From Deltaproteobacteria bacterium (lineage in GTDB: Bacteria > Desulfobacterota > JADFXK01), in contig JADFYC010000228.1 of NCBI GenBank assembly GCA_015233295.1, positions 1-6,116 on the forward strand: a DNA stretch of 6,116 bases, read 5' to 3'. This document shows, one piece after another, positions 1 through 6,116 of the stretch (its first letter is position 1; every line of letters starts with the position of its first letter). Under the pieces are notes generated by a model. It was not told the origin of the DNA, ran no database searches, and was given only the letters and a program-made list of their open reading frames with translations. The translations under genes were made by a program, and so were the position numbers.

Positions 1-66
1 TCGGGCACAACCAGCTTTACTCCTGGACGCCGGAATTAAACCGGCGGTGTCTTCGGGGTTTCTTGA

Positions 67-73
67 AAGGGGT
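67..73 (+). promoter_or_regulatory. Shine-Dalgarno that decides the spoVR start
   Basis: AAAGGGG sits about 8 bases before ATG 81, normal spacing for a Firmicute ribosome binding site. The alternative TTG at 63 has no comparable purine run before it and would add only six residues, so ATG 81 is preferred. A GGTGAGG stretch directly abuts the ATG but is too close to serve. The bases before 63 also contain a 6-bp inverted repeat (CGCCGG / CCGGCG, 29-47) with no T-run after it, and no recognisable end of an upstream gene. Confidence 0.6.
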
Positions 74-80
74 GGTGAGG

Positions 81-1718
<1,638 letters not shown>

Positions 1719-1803
1719 CCGTCGGAAAGACGGCCGCACTTATGAATTATCGGGATCAGAATTAGTTGACGATGACACCCCAACCAAACAGCTTTTCCCT
1801 AAT

Positions 1804-1812
1804 GGGAGGTGA
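1804..1812 (+). promoter_or_regulatory. Strong Shine-Dalgarno of the 167-aa gene
   Basis: GGGAGGTGA is a long match to the 16S rRNA 3' end and lies 5 bases before ATG 1818. It overlaps the possible GTG start at 1809, which argues for ATG 1818 as the true start. Confidence 0.85.
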
Positions 1813-1817
1813 GCGTT

Positions 1818-2321
1818 ATGAAACTCAGCCGGATGATTTTAGAAAGTCTAGACCGGGTGGAACCATTGAGACCTGTTGAGGCTGCGCCGATCGTAGCCGA
1901 AGCGGAAGGGATTACCGCCGGGATTACCCTAGACGATTGGGACCGGCTGGCTGTCTCATTGGTTAGCCTACATGTAACGGCAACCGGACCGGGCGTTGTT
2001 GAAGACGAGGACGCTTTTGTCTGCTGCTGCCGCCGCATTGCCGAGGGCATCAATTACTTAGAAGAGCCGCTCATGGTTGTAGAAGTGGATCGGGCTAACC
2101 GGATCGGCGTCATCCGCAGCCGGCAACCGCTGGTGGATGAAAACTCCGTGGCCTATCTGGAGATCCTGGTTAATGGCCGGACTGGGGAAATTTCCTTGTC
2201 TCGGGTGGTCCGTCGCGACGATATGGATAAGCCGATCCTGGACCATATGGTGATGGGACGGCAGACCCTGATCCGGGTAATTGATTTCTTGGTCGGCTCT
2301 TGGGCCGTTACCGAGCAATGA
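1818..2321 (+). CDS. Hypothetical protein, 167 aa, unrecognised
   Basis: I do not recognise this protein. Translation begins at ATG 1818; the frame also opens with GTG at 1809, but that codon lies inside the Shine-Dalgarno GGGAGGTGA (1804-1812), which is well spaced (5 bases) for ATG 1818. The product is soluble-looking, acidic in its N-terminal half, and has no signal peptide or membrane segment. A probable N-terminal helix is followed by a D-D-W-D-R-L segment and three consecutive cysteines at 69-71 (C-C-C-R-R). Then come alternating hydrophobic strands (V-V-E-V-D-R, A-Y-L-E-I-L-V-N-G) and a C-terminal hydrophobic helix with W164 near the end. It follows spoVR by 99 bases without a clear terminator, so co-transcription is possible. 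Strong ribosome binding site, sensible codon pattern and full-length openness support a real gene. Function unknown. Confidence 0.8.
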   Translation: MKLSRMILESLDRVEPLRPVEAAPIVAEAEGITAGITLDDWDRLAVSLVSLHVTATGPGVVEDEDAFVCCCRRIAEGINYLEEPLMVVEVDRANRIGVIRSRQPLVDENSVAYLEILVNGRTGEISLSRVVRRDDMDKPILDHMVMGRQTLIRVIDFLVGSWAVTEQ

Positions 2322-2986
2322 ACATTAACCAAAACACAACCAACTGAAGACTCTCACCTCGTCTAGGGTTTAGCTATTGACCCCACTGGGTGGGGCAGGC
2401 TCGTCGGCTTGCCTCACCTAAGTGGGCTACCCGCCAAATTTGGGCAGAACTTGGCTCCACGGTTATCCCAATATAACCCGTATGCCTGCTACGAAATTTT
2501 TATTTGTGCCTGACCCAATCCCCCCACGCATTAACCCAGACTCCTCCTGATGATCAATCCAGCGCAAAAGAACGCAATATCCTGAAGCCGGCCCAGTCTA
2601 CGGACGTCCTGAAAACGCGCACCTGGTTAGCCAAGGCGACAGCTTCTGATATACCCATGCCACCCTCTGCCCCTGGCGGGCCGGCCCCTCAGGGCACCGC
2701 ATAGCTTGTCCTGGGTCAATATAAGTAAATCGTCCTTGCCGGGCGTTCGTGCCTTTTTCCTACATGTGGGTGGGGTTAAGCACAATAATCAATAATCATT
2801 TTGCCCTGTCTATGAGAAGCATCCTTCCTTAATTATCCCTCCCGGCGCAGGATTTAGTGTCTTGAATCGCGACCTTTCTTGTCGATTTTTAATGCTGATA
2901 ACGTTTCCACGGCTGACGGTTTGAGCCGATCAGGCATGCTTATTACTGTTATTTAATAATAAAATAAGCCTTAGTGTAAATTAAAA
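2322..2986. other. Intergenic stretch without a supportable gene, rich in inverted repeats
   Basis: About 665 bases with no convincing reading frame on either strand. The first ~440 bases are GC-rich and contain several inverted repeats: the large palindrome at 2382-2426 (separate entry), a 6-bp hairpin GGTTAT / ATAACC at 2461-2478, and a hairpin at 2669-2695 pairing CCCTG with CAGGG around the palindrome GGGCCGGCCC. From about 2760 the DNA turns AT-rich towards the flagellar promoters. None of these hairpins is directly followed by a good T-run; a T5 at 2754-2758 follows only a weak GC stem. A 66-codon frame at 2504-2704 starts with TTG, lacks a ribosome binding site and looks spurious. I recognise no tRNA, rRNA, riboswitch or known ncRNA here. 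It could be a decayed gene or element, or an unrecognised structured RNA. Confidence 0.6.
2382..2426. repeat. 45-base imperfect palindrome, REP-like hairpin
   Basis: Positions 2389-2400 pair with 2407-2418 (12 pairs, two of them G-T) around the 6-base loop TCGTCG. The stem continues with 2388-2419 (G-T), skips A2420, and resumes as CCCACT 2382-2387 with AGTGGG 2421-2426. This makes about 19 pairs with a single bulge, far beyond chance for this length. It begins about 60 bases after the stop of the 167-aa gene. Read on the minus strand, GTAG (2427-2430) directly precedes the hairpin, as in REP elements mobilised by TnpA-REP transposases. Only one copy is present here, so REP identity is an inference. 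No T-run follows on either side, so it is not a standard intrinsic terminator, although it could stabilise a 3' end. Confidence 0.55.
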
Positions 2987-3026
2987 CTAAAGTATCGCTG
3001 TCGGTTTGACGATAAAGAAATCAAAA
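2987..3026 (+). promoter_or_regulatory. σ28/σD-type promoter repeat, copy 1
   Basis: CTAAAGT at 2987-2993 is followed, with TAAA-N16 spacing, by GACGATAA at 3008-3015. The known σD pattern in Bacillus is TAAA-N15-GCCGATAT, and FliA in E. coli uses TAAAGTTT-N11-GCCGATAA. This copy departs only by one extra spacer base and A for C in the -10 box. It is the most diverged of three blocks (about 5 differences in 39 bases from copy 2). No gene follows before copy 2. A start point would be expected near 3022. Confidence 0.6.
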
Positions 3027-3199
3027 GCAAGATGGTCCGGGTTCAATCTTTCTGATCGTCTCGGGACCGTTCTTTGATAATCAGGAATACGCAACCGTTA
3101 CCGGCGGTTTCAAGTCGGGAAAACGAGAGCGATGTTGACTATCACTGGCGACTTAGTTTGCTTGTAGGCGTAATCAGGTAAGTAAATTTAGACTGTCTC
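3027..3199. other. Spacer between promoter copies 1 and 2, no gene seen
   Basis: No reading frame with a ribosome binding site and no T-run terminator. It shares short words with the spacer after copy 2 at matching distances: AACCGTTAC (3093, versus 3309) and GTAATC (3170, versus 3392). This hints that the two spacers are diverged copies of one unit. A stretch GACTGTCTC at 3191-3199 resembles some insertion-sequence ends but has no partner. Confidence 0.4.
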
Positions 3200-3247
3200 A
3201 AAAAAAATCTAAAGTAACGTTGTCGGTTTGACGATAATAGAATCAAA
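3200..3247 (+). promoter_or_regulatory. σ28/σD-type promoter repeat, copy 2, with A-tract
   Basis: An A8 tract (3200-3207) precedes CTAAAGT (3209-3215), then GACGATAA at 3230-3237 with the same TAAA-N16 spacing as the other copies. The A-tract is placed where an UP element would lie. Over 48 bases from the A-tract to AATCAAA this copy differs from copy 3 at only one position. AAAGGTGAG just downstream (3245-3253) resembles a Shine-Dalgarno, but the ATG after it (3261) reaches a stop after two codons, so no product is supported. Confidence 0.7.
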
Positions 3248-3423
3248 GGTGAGCCGGTCGATGCTGTAGACGATGCCGGACTCATCCGTTTCGACCCGAA
3301 GAGGGTCCAACCGTTACTAACTGGAACGATTTGTGGCATCAAAAATTAAAGTAATCCTATTTGTTATTTTCTGTCGATGGTCATTTTACCAGTAATCTAA
3401 TAAACATTTTTTTATCACCCTTA
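3248..3423. other. Spacer between promoter copies 2 and 3, no gene seen
   Basis: AT-rich spacer without a supportable gene. One frame stays open from 3224 to the TAA at 3347 but has no usable start. A T7 run at 3407-3413 is preceded only by a 4-bp inverted repeat (TGGT / ACCA, 3378-3391) some distance away, so I do not call a terminator. Confidence 0.4.
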
Positions 3424-3472
3424 AAAAAAAATCTAAAGTAACGTTGTCGATTTGACGATAATAGAATCAAAA
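3424..3472 (+). promoter_or_regulatory. σ28/σD-type promoter repeat, copy 3, proximal flagellin promoter
   Basis: A9 tract, then CTAAAGT (3433-3439), N16 after TAAA, and GACGATAA (3454-3461). It is the copy nearest the flagellin gene and the best candidate for its main promoter, since flagellin genes are classic σ28/σD targets. Transcription would start near 3468, giving a leader of about 185 bases before ATG 3654. Copies 1 and 2 lie 446 and 224 bases upstream in the same orientation and could feed the same gene. Confidence 0.75.
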
Positions 3473-3486
3473 GAAAGAATACTCTG

Positions 3487-3495
3487 TGGTATAAT
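3487..3495 (+). promoter_or_regulatory. Possible extended -10 (σA-type) promoter in the flagellin leader
   Basis: TGGTATAAT fits the extended -10 form TGnTATAAT, with a perfect TATAAT at 3490-3495. No good -35 box lies 16-18 bases upstream (the TTGACG at 3452 is 32 bases away). It would start transcription near 3502 and could give low σA-dependent flagellin expression. Chance occurrence in AT-rich DNA is quite possible. Confidence 0.3.
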
Positions 3496-3608
3496 GAGGG
3501 CTATTCTAAGTTATTCCACCAGGCGTCCGGCCCAGCGGCTTCCAGAAGATGGTAGTTATGTCAAGCCGAACACCAATCAGAAATTAAGCTTATCCAGATT
3601 CGAGAGTG

Positions 3609-3647
3609 GGGAGAAAGGATTCTCCCGCATGGCGAGATCAAGGAGGA
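3609..3647 (+). promoter_or_regulatory. Candidate CsrA-binding leader: GGA hairpin plus GGA at the Shine-Dalgarno
   Basis: GGGAGAA (3609-3615) pairs perfectly with TTCTCCC (3620-3626), exposing the loop AGGA (3616-3619). The second AAGGA (3640-3644) overlaps the Shine-Dalgarno AGGAGG (3641-3646), 7 bases before ATG 3654. Both match the CsrA core ANGGA, one in a hairpin loop and one over the ribosome binding site, with their GGA cores 25 bases apart. In B. subtilis, CsrA represses hag by binding just such a pair, and FliW relieves it. That this leader works the same way is an inference from layout. Confidence 0.6.
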
Positions 3648-3653
3648 TATGTT

Positions 3654-6116
3654 ATGAACCTGTCTATTATGAACAATGTCGCTTCGTTAACTGCCTATAC
3701 GGCTTTATCTGCTTCAAATGCAAATCTGGCCAAGAGTATTGGCCGACTATCGACAGGTCTTCGCATCAATTCCGCTGCTGACGACCCTTCGGGTCTGGCC
3801 ATTTCCGAGCGTTTCCAAACCCAGATCAACGGCCTTAACCGGGCTTCCATGAATGCTCAAGACGGCATCTCGATGATGCAGTTGGCTGAAGGGGCGATGA
3901 ATGAAACACAGTCCATGCTGCAACGGATGCGGGAACTGGCCCTCCAGGCGGCCAACGGCACTTTGACGGCTTCGGACCGAGTGCAAATTCAGACTGAAGT
4001 GGATCAGCTAAAACAAGAAATTGACCGGATTGCACAGAGCACTGAGTTTAACACTCGGCAACTCTTGAATGGAGACGGTTCCGGCATTTGGTCAACCGAT
4101 AGCCCTAACATCCTGACTGCCAGTCTTACCGGACAGGTTCAAGAGGGCAACTACAGGATTATAGTCCAAGCTTCAGCCACCGGTACCAACGATGTGTGGA
4201 AAAGCGAGGTCATGCAACTGAACAAACCGGTGGCGGCCGATCAGAACTCTATGCGGGTGGGCCTAAGTAACCTCAATGGATCCATGCTGTCCACGGCTGG
4301 GTTAACCATCGACAACAGCCTGCTCAACAAAAGTATGTCTTTTAGCTACAAGTACCTTCAGGGTCAGGCCGCGGAAATTATCGGTCAAACAGCCATTATG
4401 ACTAATTTAGCGGGCAACGATCTGGCTATTTGCGCTGTCGGCACGTCTATGATAGGAGCAAAGTCCGTCTCCACGGTAAGTAGCCCTGCCACCCTAGACC
4501 TTACAGGCAACGATGCCAATGCATGTTCGACGGCTACCCTAAATTTCGCCACCAGCGGCGATATTACTATTGAGGGATATACGGTTCAGTTTGCAAAAGG
4601 AACCTATACCATCGCCCAAGTGGAGTGCGCCATCCAAACTTACACGGCCGCCGGATCTATCAATGTTACGTGGGCGGCCAACGCCGGTCCTGCTGGCGGT
4701 TACTTCATGCACATTAGCGCAACAGCCTCCGCTCAGATTACCACGGACGTTGGTTTTGCCGCTGCAACGGGTATTTCACTAAACGGAGCCATCTTAAGTA
4801 CCGCCGCCACCTTCATTCAAAAAGGCGCCACAAACACTGAAAATGCAAATCTCTTTTTCATGAAAACCAACGGCATACTTACCGCCCAAACGTCGACATC
4901 GTTTGACATTTGCGCCAACGGTACCTCTCGAACAATCACCTTTACTTTTAACAATCCGACCACTAGCATGGGAACACTGGCCACCTATTCCTCTTTGGCG
5001 TCTCTTACCGAAAATGATGTGTTGGACACTATTAACAATCGGCTGATTAGCGGTAGTTTGGGCGTCCGAGCACAGATCGACGTCAACCATAGTCTCTCAT
5101 TCGTCGTCACTACGGCCGACGGCACCTTGGCGCCGAGTAAATTTACAATCTCAAATATTGTCCGTGGCCTAGGACCTGCCGGAGTTGCTGCCACGAGTGC
5201 CATTACGGTGACTTCTCTAGGCATCGCGGCCGGGACATTCACCGGTTTAGGAAACGGCAAGGTGGTGTTTTCGGTTAACCAGAGTACTGTTTACACGGCC
5301 ACGCTGGCTTCAACTACTTATTCCGGGTCGACCACCGGGATGAACCAACTGGCCAGTGATCTGGAGACGGCGATGAACAATGCGATCATGGTCGGCAGCG
5401 GAACCCAGGACAACCTGGTGGATGTAGTTTACGATCCAACCGCCGAAAGTTTTCACATGATCAGTCGCCGGGTCGGCCTGAAAGCCTCAGCCGTCTCGGA
5501 AGTCCAACTCTTTGACGGTGCCGGCCAGGCCAGTATCCTGTCCAGTATCGGGTGGAATCTCAACACACACGCATTGGGAAATAATGATGGTATTTCATTA
5601 GCTATCTATAGGGGCGTCGGCTCAGACAGACTGGCCACCAATATCTATAACCGGCGCGGTATTAATAGCTCCGCGACAACCTGGAACGTGGCGGACGCCC
5701 TCAACACCAACGCTGTCTCAGCTAATGCTACCCTGGCCGCGTTGGGTCTCAACTTGAGCTTTTCCACCGCGGCGGCAAACGTGGGCAACGAGGGAAACTT
5801 CAATATTGATGTGACCAAGATCGGAGATCTGAGTTACCTGGCTAAGGGAAGTAATTCATTAGGAGAATTAGCTCAATTCAATGGCATCTTGGATAAGGCC
5901 AGGAACATTACCCTGTACGCCAACGGTCACAACGCCACTATTCACTTTGATAAGGCGACAACCTTAAATGATTTACAGAATATGATTGTCTCTGCGGTCA
6001 CATCTTCTGCGGACAACCGGGGCTTGGGACTGCAAATAGATGGTTCGCCTGCCGCCCAAAATACGGTGTATCAGCATGTAGCTGATTACATCACCAACAC
6101 GTCGGAAGGCACGTAT
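3654..6116 (+). CDS. hag: Flagellin, very long, 3' end beyond the window
   Basis: Flagellin is exported by the flagellar type III system and polymerises into the filament. The N-terminal D0/D1 region is unmistakable. The signature R-L-S-T-G-L-R-I-N-S-A-A-D-D-P-S-G-L-A-I spans residues 31-50, Q-R-M-R-E-L-A lies at 90-96 (the position recognised by TLR5 in other flagellins), and E-F-N-T-R-Q-L-L-N-G closes D1 at 131-140. The rest, residues 141-821, is a Thr/Ser/Ala/Asn-rich hypervariable region. It contains at least four loosely similar modules (starting near 303, 417, 536 and 751): β-strands, a threonine-rich turn, a short helix of D-L-x-x-x-I type and more strands, resembling Flagellin_IN-type motifs. 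The frame is uninterrupted to the last base, so the C-terminal D1/D0 half is outside. At over 821 aa it far exceeds common flagellins (about 270-500 aa). Four cysteines (260, 291, 325, 420) are unusual. ATG 3654 is set by AGGAGG 7 bases upstream. Also called fliC in other taxa. Confidence 0.95.
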   Translation, partial: MNLSIMNNVASLTAYTALSASNANLAKSIGRLSTGLRINSAADDPSGLAISERFQTQINGLNRASMNAQDGISMMQLAEGAMNETQSMLQRMRELALQAANGTLTASDRVQIQTEVDQLKQEIDRIAQSTEFNTRQLLNGDGSGIWSTDSPNILTASLTGQVQEGNYRIIVQASATGTNDVWKSEVMQLNKPVAADQNSMRVGLSNLNGSMLSTAGLTIDNSLLNKSMSFSYKYLQGQAAEIIGQTAIMTNLAGNDLAICAVGTSMIGAKSVSTVSSPATLDLTGNDANACSTATLNFATSGDITIEGYTVQFAKGTYTIAQVECAIQTYTAAGSINVTWAANAGPAGGYFMHISATASAQITTDVGFAAATGISLNGAILSTAATFIQKGATNTENANLFFMKTNGILTAQTSTSFDICANGTSRTITFTFNNPTTSMGTLATYSSLASLTENDVLDTINNRLISGSLGVRAQIDVNHSLSFVVTTADGTLAPSKFTISNIVRGLGPAGVAATSAITVTSLGIAAGTFTGLGNGKVVFSVNQSTVYTATLASTTYSGSTTGMNQLASDLETAMNNAIMVGSGTQDNLVDVVYDPTAESFHMISRRVGLKASAVSEVQLFDGAGQASILSSIGWNLNTHALGNNDGISLAIYRGVGSDRLATNIYNRRGINSSATTWNVADALNTNAVSANATLAALGLNLSFSTAAANVGNEGNFNIDVTKIGDLSYLAKGSNSLGELAQFNGILDKARNITLYANGHNATIHFDKATTLNDLQNMIVSAVTSSADNRGLGLQIDGSPAAQNTVYQHVADYITNTSEGTY

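Noticed and set aside
1719..1733. CCGTC / GACGG hairpin directly after the spoVR stop
   Set aside because: Only 5 bp and no T-run follows, so not called as a terminator.
2504..2704. 66-codon Pro-rich frame starting with TTG
   Set aside because: No Shine-Dalgarno, no recognisable motif, weak start codon, and it runs through a hairpin palindrome; chance openness in GC-rich DNA.
2741..2758. Small GC stem (GGGC...GCC) followed by T5, terminator-like
   Set aside because: Three Watson-Crick pairs plus G-T pairs is too weak to call; no gene ends nearby.
3191..3199. GACTGTCTC resembling an insertion-sequence terminal repeat
   Set aside because: No matching inverted copy and no transposase remnant in the window.
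3245..3269. AAAGGTGAG followed by ATG CTG TAG after promoter copy 2
   Set aside because: A two-codon frame; interesting as a possible leader start-stop but most likely chance.
3224..3349. Open frame of about 41 codons after promoter copy 2, partly resembling the frame after copy 1
   Set aside because: No start codon with a ribosome binding site, and the resemblance comes from the shared promoter block.
3341..3380. A fourth σ28-like site (TAAAGT ... GTCGATGG)
   Set aside because: The boxes are 26 bases apart start to start, against 20 in the three real copies, and the -10 match is poor.
3378..3413. T7 run after a TGGT / ACCA inverted repeat
   Set aside because: The stem is 4 bp and about 15 bases from the T-run; not a credible terminator.
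3452..3781. 109-codon + strand frame starting inside promoter copy 3
   Set aside because: It overlaps the flagellin start in another frame, begins in the promoter, and has no ribosome binding site; a shadow frame.
3654..6116. Possible flagellinolysin (metalloprotease domain in the flagellin variable region)
   Set aside because: No H-E-x-x-H motif occurs anywhere in the translated region.

Overview
The window reads as chromosomal DNA of an endospore-forming, flagellated Firmicute, most likely from the Clostridia. The two main reasons are a full-length SpoVR-family sporulation protein and a long flagellin preceded by σD/σ28-type promoters and a CsrA-type leader. Family assignments come from recognising motifs in the translations; no database search was possible, so the taxonomic call is an inference.

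Layout, all on the + strand. Positions 81-1718 encode SpoVR (545 aa), which carries an unusual Cys/His-rich and acidic insertion. After a 99-base gap with no convincing terminator, 1818-2321 encodes an unrecognised 167-aa protein with a very strong Shine-Dalgarno sequence. Positions 2322-3653 hold no gene I can support. The first part is GC-rich and contains a 45-base imperfect palindrome (2382-2426) and smaller hairpins. The second part is AT-rich and contains three near-identical ~40-base blocks (from 2987, 3209 and 3433), each reading as a σ28-type flagellar promoter and spaced 222 and 224 bases apart. Positions 3654-6116 hold the first 821 codons of a very long flagellin, which runs off the window still in frame.

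The most interesting part is the control region of the flagellin gene. Three σ28-like promoters are stacked in regular phase. They are followed by a ~185-base leader with one GGA motif in the loop of a 7-bp hairpin and a second overlapping the Shine-Dalgarno. This is the arrangement by which CsrA represses hag translation in Bacillus subtilis. Together they suggest σ28-driven transcription from several starts, plus CsrA (and probably FliW) control of translation, for a structural protein made in bulk. SpoVR and the 167-aa protein may be co-transcribed; nothing visible ties them functionally to the flagellin.
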